A DNA stretch of 64,000 bases from Hemerocallis citrina (lineage: Eukaryota > Streptophyta > Magnoliopsida > Asparagales > Asphodelaceae): the NCBI GenBank assembly GCA_017893485.1, contig CM030366.1:204317455-204381454 (forward strand), given 5' to 3'. Below, piece after piece: positions 34,655 to 46,426 of this stretch. The notes under the pieces were generated by a model. It was not told the DNA's origin. It worked only from the letters and a program-made list of their open reading frames with translations, and did not search any database. The number at the start of each line of letters is the position of its first letter. Positions within the stretch are counted from its first letter, which is position 1. Made by a program: the position numbers and the translations under genes.

Positions 34655-36539
34655 TTAAATGTTTTGAGATCCTCTATTAGTATATCGACGCTTGTTGTGT
34701 CCTTCCAAACCACAACTTGAATATTTCACCCCCGAACCCCTGCTAAACCTATCTCTCACATCCATGTCGTTGCGTATTCTCGTGGATTTAGGTCGGCCTT
34801 TCCTTGAACGTTACAAACTAGTATCAGGTACGAGTCGTGGTCCATCAATAATAGGCCAATATGCTGAATCTAGAAGAGAATGAAACACGGGAGCCCATGT
34901 TTGTGCTAATGACGTGACAAGGTAAAATTTATCAATAAAAGGCTTGTGATCGATTGCACGATACGCACAAGCTGCCAATACATGAGAACATGGAATATGA
35001 TATAGATGAAATTTCATATATGTGCATGTTTTCGTACCCAAGTTCACAGTGTGCAAGTTCCCACCCTTCCTTTCTCCATTTACCATGCGTATATTCGTTC
35101 TCACGGAAAAAACTCCAGGTTGATGATGAAACATTGTAACCTCATGTCGGTTTGCTCTCTCACGGCACTATCGATTAATTCATGTACACTTCTAGCAAAA
35201 ATCGTCCCTTCAGATAAAAACTTACTGGCTTCCTATCGACGAGTAGTAAAGTAAGAGTTGAGACGATAGAAGATCATCTCAACAATCGCAGTTATCGATA
35301 AACTACGGACACCTTTCAAGACTGAATTGAAGACTTCTGACAGGTTCGTAGTCATTATGCCGTATCTTCGACCTTCATCTGCATAAAGTGTCCATTTCTC
35401 AACCGGCTTCTCTTTCAACCAATTAGCCGCCTCGACATTGAAGGTTTCAAGTTCAGCAAGTTTGGCCATGAACTTTTTGGGTTGGTTTTGACACGCTATA
35501 ATTTTGGTCTTTTTTCCGCAATGCCTTGCTATCAAATTTACTAAAGAAATTTGTAGCAAAATGACGCATACAATAATGATGATATGCATTAGGTTCGTTC
35601 CAAGCTTCATTTTGCAAATCCATAATAGACAATATACCAGCATGACGATCCGAGATAACACACAACTCAGTGCGATCGATGACATAATACCGAATGCAAC
35701 TCATGAACCATGTCCACGTATTTATACTCTCTCCATCAACCAATGCAAATGCAAATGCAAATGGAAATAAACAATCATTCGCATATGGGGAAACAGCAAT
35801 TAGAAAACAATATTGTACTTACCGTACAAGTGAGTTCCGTCGACACTAATAACAGGTCTGCAAGACTTGAAATCTTCAATCGAAGGACCAAATGCCCAAA
35901 ATACTCTCTTGGATGTTTCCTCGCTAGGAGTAGACTCATATTTATCCTAGTGAACAACGGTTCCTGTATTTGCTGCTTGAATTGCTGTTAGTAGAAAAGG
36001 CAACTTCGTGTATGCTTCTTCGAAGGTACCGAACAACCCCTTAATTGCCTTTTGTTTTGCAATCCAAGCTTTCTTATATGAAATTTGATAATTATATTGT
36101 AATTTCACTATCTCAATAATTGCTCGTGGTGTTAAACCAATATCCTTCTTCACCACACCCACAATCAAATTACAAACAAGGTTAGAATTAACTTTACAGT
36201 GGTCCTGATTCAACGTGGGATTCGTACAAGTATGAGGACCAACTATCTTCTTCACCACAAAATTTGTCTCGCCTTTTAGAACAATTGCTCGTAACCTCCA
36301 AGGGCATCCACCATCACTTACTCCTGGGGGACCTTACACGATCTGCTCAATTGTACGTTTTCTAGGTGCCATTTTGCATTTAACACTGTACATTGACGAT
36401 GAAGATTTCAATGTGACAAATTCACGATGTTTCTTGATAGAATACACCTTGACAGCTGGCTGAATCGACTCTTTACTTACAAACTCTTGTCCAATGTACA
36501 ATTCGTCTACATTGGATGAACCAGACGACTCTTGTGGAA
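34655..36539 (-). pseudogene. mudrA-like MULE transposase, 3' part
   Basis: Downstream of the solo LTR the frame continues SSGSSNVDELYIGQEFVSKE and YSVKCKMAPRKRT (MuDR DNA-binding domain), then KKIVGPHTCTNPTLNQDH. TAG at 35949-35947 replaces a usual Trp after GTVVH. The MULE catalytic domain follows: RVFWAFGPSIEDFKSCRPVI, VDGTHLYGK, VISDRHAGI and TTNLSEVFNSVLKGVR hold the family's conserved acidic residues. It is frameshifted near 35805 and 35500 and has TAG near 35233. The C-terminus has a SWIM-like motif TCTYMKFHLYHIPCSH, in which the second Cys is Tyr. A zinc-knuckle-like YSSCGLEGHNKRRY has lost its first and last Cys. It ends at TAA 34657-34655. MuDR transposases cut at the TIRs; this copy is dead. 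Confidence 0.9.
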
Positions 36540-36544
36540 CTTGG

Positions 36545-39428
36545 TGTAACGCCCCGAATTCCAAAATACACTGAATTCGAGAGTTCTACATGATCTTTTC
36601 GTCTCGTTCGATACAATTTTACAAGGAATTGAAACTTTCCTCTTTACATCAGAGTTACATGAAATTTTACAATTTACATTTTACAGCGGAAGCATATACA
36701 TCAATTGGCTTACAAATAATGACAGCAGGAGCAATTATAACTTTATACAAAAGATGCAACAATAAATAATCTTTGAGCATTGATTCTTCTTTAACCTTTA
36801 TCGAGCCAATTATCCTGCATACAAACTGTGGGTACGTCAGTTTATTCAACCGACAATAATTATACATGGCCATCCTCTCTATGCCAGAAAAACGATTCTC
36901 ATTTCTTAACAAATCACAAACTTGTTCACATATCAAATTAACTAAAAGGGAAAATCTTAATGATGTCATGTTGTGATTGTGCACTTAGTCCTTAATGCAG
37001 TTATTATATTAAATGACACTAATGCGCACTTGTTCGAATTCTATGCATTCCATACTACATAGGTCCGAGGGCAAGCCTCTTAATCGTTCTTCACTTTATA
37101 GGGTTCAATCCCTCGCCATGACTTAATCTACTACTGTAACTACGGTAAGTATCTTAGATGATCTATGAGTACAAGCACGTGTACAGGACCCTAGAGGGGA
37201 ATCTCATGCCATGTCTTGACTCATCAAGCATGCATTCTGTGGCAATTCATGCCTCCTCCCTGACACATGATCCTCTTGCAGTCACCAAACATCCCACAAG
37301 CGTTGCTAAGGTCCGATCATTACTGAGTAATGTCCACGCCATGTCTTGACTCATCAAGCATGCATTCTGTGGCTCACACCCGTACCGTAAACTCTAGCTC
37401 TCATACTTGTGTTTTTTCTCTCACTTTCATCACATCTCTACTATGTACTAATCCTTAGTTTTTATTAGAATCATGAACAAAATCAAAGCTCTAGAGTTAG
37501 CCTCTCCACTAAACCGGACTCATTCATTAATTCAACATGACCAACCTTGGTCTTTCATTTCAATTCATTTCATTTCTTTCCAATTTGCGGGTGAGAGACT
37601 TAGCTAATCTTTTGTTTCAATTCCAATTCACAATTTCCAAAGGTTAAGCATTTCCAGCTCATGAGTTCGTTTTCATAATCTCAACAGATTCTCTTTTTCA
37701 TGTTCCTAGCTTTCATGTTCATATAATTTCACAATTTCTAACAAGTGATTCACTTCATATAAATTCATGCAAAGACAATTAGAGTTTACTTCTTCTAAAC
37801 TGTCACAACCAATAATCATTCACCATAAGTTTCACAATCTTTGTCAAAACCAAATTATAAGATTTCTGATATATCAAAAAGTACTGTGAACAGTCGACTT
37901 GGAGCTTATCCAGTCGACTTGTTCAGTCAAATAAAGTTCTTCAATAACTGCTCGGAAGAGTCGACTGCTACACATGGTCAGTCGGCTGTTCCGCAGCTTT
38001 CCACATCTAAAATTTCATTAACTGAGCAGTCGACTGTCATTCAAATCAGTCGGCTGTTCTGGGTAATTCAAAAATACAACTTTTCATGCTCAGTACAGTC
38101 GACTGTTACATGCATTCAGTCGACTGAACTGGTTAAAAATTTTCAATTTAAGGAATAATCTTTCCCTTCTGTTCTTCAATTCACACACGTTGTTTTTGTC
38201 ACATTACAATATGTTCATACTAACATAAACATGAAATTCTTATCTGTTCATTAACATCACAACATAGTTTTGATTGAATGTAAGTTTCACATAACTAATG
38301 TTTTCTTTTCTCAAAGGAGATGCTAAACATACATCTTTCTTCACTCATCATTTACTTACAGAGATGAACACTAATCCCAATTTAACATGCTAGAATATCA
38401 AGTTAACAATTCACATTAAAATACCTCATTTCATGGAATTCCGAACTGTACATATTTTATTTCAATATACCAGTCGACTGCTCACATGAACGGTCGACTG
38501 TAATGGTCATTTCCAGTTCTCTAATTATCATTAGTTCTTTTCATTCGTTCATATTTTCTACATTATACACAGCATGGAGGATATCAATTTAGCAATTATT
38601 CTATCACTTCAGTTTGCACATACATACACAATTCAATCTTCAGTCTTAACATGAGTCCTAATTTAGAAGTCATGAGAAACACCTACCTTGTTGACGAAAT
38701 AAACGAATCCCGCGAAGCCTTCTAGTTTGATAATGTGACTCCTCCTCCTTGCTCCTTGCCACCGAGAATTCTTCTGAAGTGATGACCGGCACTCCAAGGA
38801 ACAATCACACACAACTCTCTTACAATATAACTCTCTTACAATGAAATTCTTAGTGTAAAAGACACTTGAGAAAAGGGGGTATTTATACTAAATCCTTGGT
38901 GAAATGGAGGGCTAGGATTTAGTAAAGTAGTTATGAGATGGAAGGCTAGGATGAGAGTAGAAGTTGTAATAACTTCCCACAACTATGTAACCACCCCTAC
39001 ACCATCTCCACCTCCTCCAAAAAACTGGCCAAGGAAAAATGGTGCTCATGCACGTGTATGTGAAATGCACGTGCATGCACAAGTCTCCATATAAAAACTT
39101 GTACATATACATTTTAAAAAAATAATCTTTTAAAAGATGTTTACCTTACAAGTTGTTGTTAAAAGAATTAATTTATGGGCTTAAATTGATGGGCCAAACT
39201 AATAGTTTTTACACAAAATACATTAGATTTTTGGGCTTAGGTTTATTTGAGACAAAGGCCTTTTTTTTTATAAAAATAATAATTAAAGGACATTTATACA
39301 TATCCACATGCATATATTCATCATCCGTAAGGAAAATAATTATAAGATTTCATATCACGAAAAATGGCACGTGCACACTACGTGCAAAATAAATAATAAT
39401 TTTCATAAATGAAAATCGGGGCATTAGA
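36545..39428. mobile_element. Solo LTR of a Ty3/gypsy-type element, inserted in mudrA
   Basis: It starts TGTAACGCCCCGAATTCC, the same end as the LTRs at 44614 and 50834. It ends at a decayed CATTAGA (39428) where the relatives have TGTTACA. A perfect 5-bp duplication CTTGG flanks it (36540-36544, 39429-39433), and the mudrA frame continues across it. At 2884 bp it has the length of this LTR family. No internal retrotransposon sequence remains, so it arose by recombination between two LTRs. A TATA-like TATAAATACC lies on the minus strand near 38880-38895. Confidence 0.93.
37885..38502. repeat. CAGTCGACTG site pairs in the solo LTR
   Basis: Ten copies or near copies of the 10-bp palindrome CAGTCGACTG start at 37891, 37911, 37958, 37979, 38027, 38047, 38096, 38117, 38471 and 38491. 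They form five pairs, each with 20-21-bp spacing. Four of the pairs recur every 67-69 bp. The second member is often CAGTCGGCTG. This organisation suggests binding sites for a dimeric protein, but no function is known to me. Confidence 0.85.
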
Positions 39429-39433
39429 CTTGG

Positions 39434-40224
39434 TGTACTCTAGCACCTTGTGTCATCTCCTCGGTAACATGAGCATTAACATTGGCATAGCTATCAGTAG
39501 CGCTCACTTCATTAGAACTGTTGTTCGTATGAGTTATATTTGCTACATCATCATCTTCGTCTCCATCATTATTTTCTACACTATCATCAACTTCATCGTC
39601 TGTTTCTTCCTCTTCTTCATCATCGTCTAATAAGCTATTGTTAATGGTAGCATTTTGAAAGAGTTCAAATACAGTGTCATTTGGAACATAGTCACGAAAC
39701 GGACTAGGTTGGCGTGGCAACTCAACATCTGTAGAATCCGGGTTTGTTGTATTTGTGAAGGTGTTTTCTTGTGAGGACAGTGGATTTGGTTGTGAAGATT
39801 GAGCGGGGTTAGACCTCATCTGTTGTGTAGGTACTACCCTTACGAAGCTTGAACTAGGAATATCATGTGGCTGAGCATTCAAAATTTGAATTTGCTGAAT
39901 ATATAATGCTAATGCAGACCAAGTACAATTGGGATCAAATGTTCTAGCAATCATTGACTTCATAGCATTATCAGTAGATACGGGCACTGTCATAAAATAC
40001 TGACCATCTCCTCTACCTGCTGCGTATCGAGATAAAATTTTCACATTCCACTGATCCCTATCCCAATTAGTAACTTCATAAATTTCCTCAACTAATTCTG
40101 CAAATGTAATGGTACGAGGTACCCAAACTACTTCCGGATCCAACACACTATAACAACAACCGATCTTTAGATCCCGAATTATTTCACCACCAAAGTATAA
40201 CCAAATAGGAATCTCGAGATCCAT
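39434..40224 (-). pseudogene. mudrA-like MULE transposase, 5' part
   Basis: ATG at 40224-40222 opens a frame of about 264 codons. MDLEIPIWLYFGGEIIRDL and WVPRTITFAELVEEIYEVTN form the PB1-like N-terminal region found in plant MULE transposases. A Ser/Pro-rich linker and a long acidic stretch (LLDDDEEEEETDDEVDD) follow. The frame is cut by the solo LTR after ...GARVHQ and continues at 36539. Upstream, a splice-donor-like GAAG|GTATG near 40321 suggests a leader exon driven by the right TIR. This half has no stop of its own; the damage lies in the 3' part. Confidence 0.85.
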
Positions 40225-40554
40225 ATCTACGTATATTTATACGAATATGCGAGTTATTATCTACCCACAAACAAAATCTATAAAAAAAAGTAGAAAATTA
40301 TAGGCCAATATTCATCATACCTTCACAAGCTTTAAGGATAGAGCCGTAGATATTTGAGTAGAAGAGGTGAAGTTGCTATTCTCTTCAAATTTAGCAAAAT
40401 TTCAAAATATGGATCTTTCGAAAGATGGGTTTAGGGTTTTTATAGTGGAAGGTGAGAGGGTTAGGAGAGAATTGGTAAATATATTTAGATTGAGATGAGA
40501 TTTGTTGGGTAGGAGGTCGCTCTAGATTGAGGGAAATGAGTTAGAGAAGATAGA

Positions 40555-40863
40555 ATAGAGTAAAATAGAGAGAGAGAAGAAGAAAGAAACAGATCTGAAA
40601 TAAGCCCCCCAATCGACACTCGGTCTTTGAAAGACCGAGTTTAGTTAAAACTAACTCGGTCTTTAAAAGACCAAGTCTTAGTCTTCGATTTTTCAAAGTC
40701 TAAGACTCGGTCTTTGAAAGACTCGAGTCTGAAAAAGACCGAGTTAGTTTTAACTAAACTCGGTCTTTTAAAGACCGAGTGGGATGGTTTGGGAATTAAA
40801 AAAAAAAAACTAGGACGGTTTGAGAAAAACTTTCAAAAAGTGGGACAGTTTGGGAAAAAATTC
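40555..40863 (-). repeat. MULE right terminal inverted repeat
   Basis: Inverted copy of 29841-30105 with the same palindromes (ACTCGGTCTTT...GACCGAGT at 40618-40641 and about 40761-40781). It has an extra ~70 bp of palindrome compared with the left end. It is the likely promoter side of mudrA. Confidence 0.85.
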
Positions 40864-40872
40864 GAATTACCA

Positions 40873-41282
40873 TGCATGGTTAGAGTTTCGTTGATAACTT
40901 CCAAAATTTTGAAAGGAGAAGAAAGAATTTCTTCCATAGATTTTAAGGATGTCTAACTTAGCAAACACAAACTTAATTAATTAAAAGACGGAATACTCAC
41001 TTTTAAAAGTTGCAGAAGCAATTTATCAACATAGACAACAACTCACGAGGACCCAAGTAAATTTCCCTATTAATTAACTTTTCTCTTTTTTTTTTTTTTG
41101 GACTGGGAGCATACACTCTCTTGTCCCAGCGAGATTAGCTAATTAATATTATAGTGGAAATTGCAACTTTTTCGCCCATTCAGCCATGCAAATCAGTGAC
41201 ATGCATGTGTTCTCCAAATCTGAGTCGCAACTGGCAAACTACCATTGAACAGATGAAGATAGATACAATCCCCTTAAACATA
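40873..41282. other. Unassigned sequence
   Basis: AT-rich; no gene or repeat recognised apart from a T-tract at 41088-41099. Confidence 0.5.
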
Positions 41283-41492
41283 CTAGTATGATGCACGTGC
41301 AATGCACGTGGAGGAGGAAGGAAAAGGAAAAAAAAAGTATGATCCACGTGCGATGCACGTGGAGGAGGAAGGAAAAGGACAAAAAAAAACCTACCAACAC
41401 GTGCGCTGCACGTGTTTGCACACATACAAAAAAAAATAAAAAATTGTTTATTTGTTTACCTACCCCATCTCTCCCATTATAATAGTTATAGA
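41283..41492 (-). mobile_element. Small non-autonomous Helitron-like element
   Basis: Read on the minus strand it starts TCTATAACTATTATAATGGG and ends in the hairpin CACGTGCATTGCACGTGC followed 5 bases later by CTAG. It lies between A and T, as Helitrons do. Two further CACGTG hairpins lie inside (about 41343 and 41396). It is 210 bp and encodes nothing. The class is inferred from the ends only. Confidence 0.6.
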
Positions 41493-41923
41493 TATTTCCT
41501 CTCACTCTCTTGAGTATGTCTTAAACTCACAATCCAACCGTATCTTTCCTCTCATTTACAATGAATCAAGAAGGTCGAGAAAGTGGAAATCCAAAGATGA
41601 TCCATGGGATGCTTGACTCCTGCTGCACCACAACAGCATGTCACTACCCAACTACACTAGCTGGAAGATGTTGGCCTTTAGTGCACACAAAAGAACAACA
41701 ATGACAAATTACAAAGAAGATAAGGATGGATATATTATCACTAATGATGGATATGGAGTATTTCAGAGTCGTTTTCCTACCACTTCATTTTCCACTTTTG
41801 GGTACACAATTAATCATGTTCTTACTATTATATCATCATCATCTAGATGCATGTAAAGTTTTAACGAAGCAGATTCGCTGCCTGCATTTTGTGCGTTACA
41901 GCTGGGAAAAAACTCGACTCCAA
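41493..41923. other. Unassigned sequence
   Basis: Short open frames only; none recognised. Confidence 0.45.
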
Positions 41924-42988
41924 TGTTAGAAAATGGATATTTTGTACATCATATCATTTATGAACCAGTTTTTAAGCAAATTTTTTTAGTAAGATCCTCT
42001 ATAAAATAGTGAGAGATCTTCATGGATTTGTGTTCTCTTTCGTGAGCAGATAAAAATTATATATTTACTTACTCAAAACGGTTATCCGGTGAATGAGAAA
42101 TTGTCTACCAAAGTGAGGCAGTTTCTTTTCTGAAAATGAGTTGAGGAATATTAGTCCCACATCGGAAAAAACAAAGGATATAGAAGAGGATATATAATAA
42201 CATATTTCTTTGCATTATAAGATAGCAAGTTAAGAGACTCGCGCTCAGGGGGATGCAAATCTTGGACCGGATTACATGCGACTTGTGTGCACCCGCACGT
42301 CTTGCGGACAGACGTGAACCCACCCCGTGCAGAGCCAATTTTTGCTACAATTTTAATTTTCCAATCTGTAACGGCTGAAATAAATGAAAAAAACTATTTT
42401 TTCTGCCATTTATTCACGTGACAGTTTTGTTTGCCGTTACAGTAGTGCATTCAATATTCTGTCTGTCGTTATAGCCGATACATTCAGGAATTGTCTGTCG
42501 TTACAGTAGATGCAGTCAATGCATTGTCTGCCGTTACAGTGGATTAAGTCAAGGTATTGTCTGTCGTTACAATTCTCACCCTGTCCCTATAAATAGAGGC
42601 TTCTCTCCCCTGAATCACACCACCAGAAACTATTCTCTTCCCAAACTCTCTGTTTTATGCTTGTTCCAATCTTCTGTCCTGCAGTGATAAATTTCAGACG
42701 CTGTCAAGTTCTAGAGCGTGACGTGGTGCCTGCATCAGCTCCACTTTTTGTTGCATCATGGGAGACAGACGCCTAGCAAGTTCTAGCACCTGGACGAGAC
42801 AAAATCTATTTTAAGGAGATTGTACAATACCCAAGCCTCAACACAAATCGGTTTGGTTCTCTTTCTTCTCTGATTTTTTAGCATCTCAATCATATTTGGA
42901 TTTATTGCAAACATTTTGTAACCAAAGTTGTAACAAAGAAAAAAAATTCTCAAAGTTGTTTTTATTGTGATACAAATATTATAAGAAA
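41924..42988 (+). repeat. Copia left (5') LTR with phased promoter repeats
   Basis: It contains five GYCGTTA motifs at about 42433, 42466, 42498, 42530 and 42563 (period 32-33 bp), followed by the TATA box CTATAAATAGAGG at 42588. Repeated boxes just upstream of TATA recall the U3 activator boxes of the tobacco elements Tnt1 and Tto1. Confidence 0.85.
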
Positions 42989-43096
42989 CTTAAAACAGAA
43001 TTTGATTTTCTTCCTTTCTAATTTTGATGCACTTCTTTTTATTCTCTTTTCATTCTGAAAAATTTGCACTCGTGTTGTGTGTTTTCATATTAAAAA

Positions 43097-44613
43097 TGAA
43101 AAAAGCATCGGAGAATGCTGTTGTTGCTGATGCGGCACAAGTACTGACTGTTGGTGTGGTATGAGTGCCAATGTCAGCCGTTGTACATGTCTCAGTCTTC
43201 CATAGGGAGAAACCTGAGAAGTTCAACAGACAGAATTTCAAAAGGTGGCAACAAAAAATGATGTTCTACTTGACCACCTTGAATCTCGCAATATTCTTGA
43301 ACGAAGAATATCCAAATCTTAAGAAAGACGAGCAAGATTATCAAGTCATCGCCACTGTGGATGCTTGAAAAAGTTCTGATTACCTTTGTAAGAACGACAT
43401 AATGAACGGATTAGCCGATTCTTTGTACAATATTTATATTAACAAAAGAACTGCTAAAGAACTTTGGGAATCTCTAGATCATAAATATAAAATTGAGGAT
43501 GCCGACGCCAAGAAATTCATTGTGGGTCGCTTCCTAAATTATAAAATTGTAGATTTTAAAATGGTAATTAGTCAGGTTTAAGAAATTCAACTGATCCTGC
43601 ATGAGATACATGCTAAAGGTATGAACTTAAGTGAAAGTTTCCAATTTGCTTGTATTATTAAAAAATTGTCAGCAGGTTGGAAAGATTTCAAAAACTACTT
43701 GAAGTATAAGCAAAAGAAAATGGGCATTGAGGATCTTATTATCAGGCTTCGTATTGAAGAAGACAATAGATGATCTGAAAAAATTGGAGTCATCAGTCAT
43801 GCGGCCAAGGCTAACGTGGTGGAACATAGTCAACGTTCCAAAAAGCACAACAACAAGGGGTCCAAGTTGGGGCTTAAGGGAAGAATCTTCAAGAACCCGA
43901 AGTTTCAGGGCAAGTGCTTCAACTGTAAAAAGATAGATCACAAGTCTATTGATTGCAGACTACCCAAGAAGAACATGAACAGAGAAGAAAATATTATTGA
44001 AGGCATTGCTCAAGACGTTTCTGATATCAACCTCTCAGTTGTGATTTCGGAGGTGAACATGATGGGTTCAAACCCCAAGGAATGGTGGATTGACACTGGA
44101 GCTATTCGACACGTGTGCTCCAATAGAAATATGTTCTCCACTTTCGAACTATTAGAGAATGGAGAGAAGATGCTTATGGGGAACTCGGCTAATTCAGAAA
44201 ACAAAGGTCATGGCAAGGTGATCGTGAAGATAATTTCTGGAAAGAAACTGACTCTGAATAATGTTGCATATGTTCCTGAAATTCGTAAGAACCTGGTATC
44301 TGGTTCATTGCTTTATAATCATGGATTTCGTTTAGAGTTTGAGTCGAACAAATTTGTTTTGTCGAATAGTGGAATGTATATAGGTAGAGGATACATGAGT
44401 GGTGGAATGTTTAAACTCAATATAATGACCATGGTCAATAATATCAATAAAGCTAGCTCTTCTACTTATGTGCTTGAGTCTTCAAATTTATGGCATGATA
44501 TACTAGGACATGTTAATTATGATACTTTGTATAGATTAGTTAACTTGAATCATATCCTAACATTCAAATATTGATTTCAAACATAAGTGTGAAACTTTTG
44601 TTGAGACAAAACT
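43097..44613 (+). pseudogene. Copia gag, protease and start of integrase
   Basis: Gag: KPEKFNRQNFKRWQQKMMF, then TGA at 43366-43368 at a usual Trp, then [16 protein letters not shown] and [20 protein letters not shown]. Further stops lie near 43579 and 43771. The zinc knuckle CFNCKKIDHKSIDC is intact (CX2CX4HX4C). Protease: EWWIDTGAIRHVCSN with the DTG active site, then YVPEIRKNLVSG. The GAG-pre-integrase motif LWHDILGHVNYDTLYRL follows, then CETFVETK just before the gypsy insertion. A whole element would make one gag-pol polyprotein; this copy cannot. Confidence 0.9.
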
Positions 44614-46185
44614 TGTAACGCCCCGAATTCCAAATAAGAATGAATTCGAGATTCCACAGGATCTTTACTTCACTTCGTACAATTTTACAGAGAAATTTAA
44701 AATTTTTTCAATAGTACATCAGAGTTATATTACACTTTGTTTACACAGCGGAAGAATAAAAAATTACAATGAAATAAATACAACATCTTTAAACAGAACA
44801 ATATCACCATATCCACTTTATTCCTTCATGAACTTCCATTACCTGCATGTAAGACTGTGGGTACGTCAGTTGATTGCAACCGATGAAATGTTATACATGG
44901 CTATCATCTCTATGCCGAAGACAGTATAACGTTTACCATACTTTAACAAACCACAAACATCTTGAAATGAAATAAAGGGTAGAAATATGATTACTCTAAA
45001 CATGTAAGTGTATGTCATGCCTTAATGTCTAATGCACACAATTTTATACTAGGATGACACTAATGCACACTTGTTCGGATTCAATGCATCCCATACTACA
45101 TAGGTCCAAGGGAAAGCACCTACGTATTCCACAATAAAAGGCTCGATCCCTCGCCATGAAACTACCCAGTAATAAGACAAAGTTGAGATGTTCCATGAGT
45201 ACACATTCCAACCCAAGAGAATCATTGCAGCCAATCCCCAACACGACTGTTATACAGACTCCTCGTCGTGCGAACCTCCCGCAAGTGCCCCTCTAGCTCC
45301 GGTATACGCATATACATGGAGTATGACAAACTATCTGCCCGACTACGCATAGTCCTGGATTTCAAATAAAACTCATCTCCCACAGAGCAACATCAGTCCG
45401 TCGACTGGGTCTATAGTCCCGATAAATCGTCGCAGCCAACTCACCGACCGACTATATAGAGTGCCCCACTTATGTTTGCCTAAGTCTTACTACAACTTTA
45501 CTTATGTGCCTAGTTCTTAAGTTCAAGACATGAATAATTTATCAAACTTAGAATCAGTTTTACCTCTTACCGGTCTTACTCATAAATATGAAATAGCCTC
45601 ATGGCCTTATCTCAAAAATATATTTCAAACCTTTCATTTCAAACAGTGCCGGTACCTGAGGTCTCACTAATTCTAAATCACAATTTTTTCATGTACAAGA
45701 ATCCATGAGTTATCATACTCTTCAATAACATGTCTTAAACTTGATTATTATCAACTTCAATTCATTTCATGACTTAGTCAATGTCTCATTTTAACACTAT
45801 TCATGATTTACTTTTTTACTCTTAATTCTTTCCAATCAATGATTCTACTCATGCATTCATCTAATTTAAACTCATGGTCAAATTTGAGTACATCCAGAAA
45901 TTCATTCAACATAATTGCATTATCTTAACAAGGGAAACTAATTCTCACATCAAAATCTTACTTCTAAGGATGAAAATCTTTTTTTAAAAAATATTTTTCA
46001 ACTTGAGAACAAAATTTTATTCAATCTCAAAAATGTCTCTTTTACTTCTCAAATATACATAAAACTCTTTGAAACTATTTTAATAAATTCCCCATTTCAT
46101 TTTATAACACTAGGACTTTTTCCAAATTTCTCAAATGCATTAGGACTCCCCAAATGTATTAAAACCCTCAGCAAAAAAAATATTT

Positions 46186-46256
46186 GCTAACCCTGGGTTT
46201 CGAACCCAAGCCAACAGAGCCAGCGCCCAAGTCAGAGCGCGTCAACCAGTAAGTCT
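46186..46256 (-). other. tRNA-like module 1 in the gypsy 3' LTR
   Basis: On the minus strand, CTGGTTGACGCGC resembles an A box and GGGTTCGAAACCC is a T-arm/B-box sequence. It resembles the tRNA-related head of plant SINEs, but no SINE body was seen. The same module is at 52405-52476. Confidence 0.5.
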
Positions 46257-46350
46257 ATTTGGACTTATTGTTCAAAGGCTTTAACGAAAGTCTCTAATGT
46301 TCATTCTAGGTTTTCGGGTGAATTTTAAAACAACAAAAAAAAAGTTATAT

Positions 46351-46426
46351 ACTTGGCCCAGCGGGTTTCGAACCCAGGACCACAGAGAAAGTCGACGCAA
46401 CCTCCGACCACTAGGCCAAGTGCGCC
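46351..46426 (-). other. tRNA-like module 2 in the gypsy 3' LTR
   Basis: On the minus strand, CTTGGCCTAGTGGTCGG (A-box-like) and GGGTTCGAAACCC (B-box-like) lie in about 73 nt. The ends ACTTGGCCTAG and ACTTGGCCCAG are inverted repeats. The same module is at 52571-52646. It is not a normal tRNA because the acceptor stem does not pair in the standard register. Confidence 0.55.

Larger units (their letters stand above)
29841..40863. mobile_element. Mutator-like element (MULE) with mudrA and plant-mobile-domain genes
   Basis: The long terminal inverted repeats start GATTTTTTTTCCAAATTG at 29841 and, inverted, GAATTTTTTCCCAAACTG at 40863. The flanks GAATTATCA (29832-29840) and GAATTACCA (40864-40872) match at 8 of 9 bases, the 9-bp target duplication expected for MULEs. 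A mudrA-like gene is on the minus strand at the right, and a plant-mobile-domain gene is on the plus strand at the left. The two converge on a palindrome-rich middle (33715-34445). Length is 11,023 bp, or about 8.1 kb without the solo LTR in mudrA. Both genes are broken. Confidence 0.9.

Noticed and set aside
37841..38158. 105-codon plus-strand frame in the solo LTR
   Set aside because: It follows the CAGTCGACTG repeats and lies inside an LTR; no protein family recognised.
46351..46426. True tRNA gene
   Set aside because: T-arm and A/B-box-like sequences are present, but the acceptor stem does not pair in the normal position and the sequence is an LTR component present in both LTRs.
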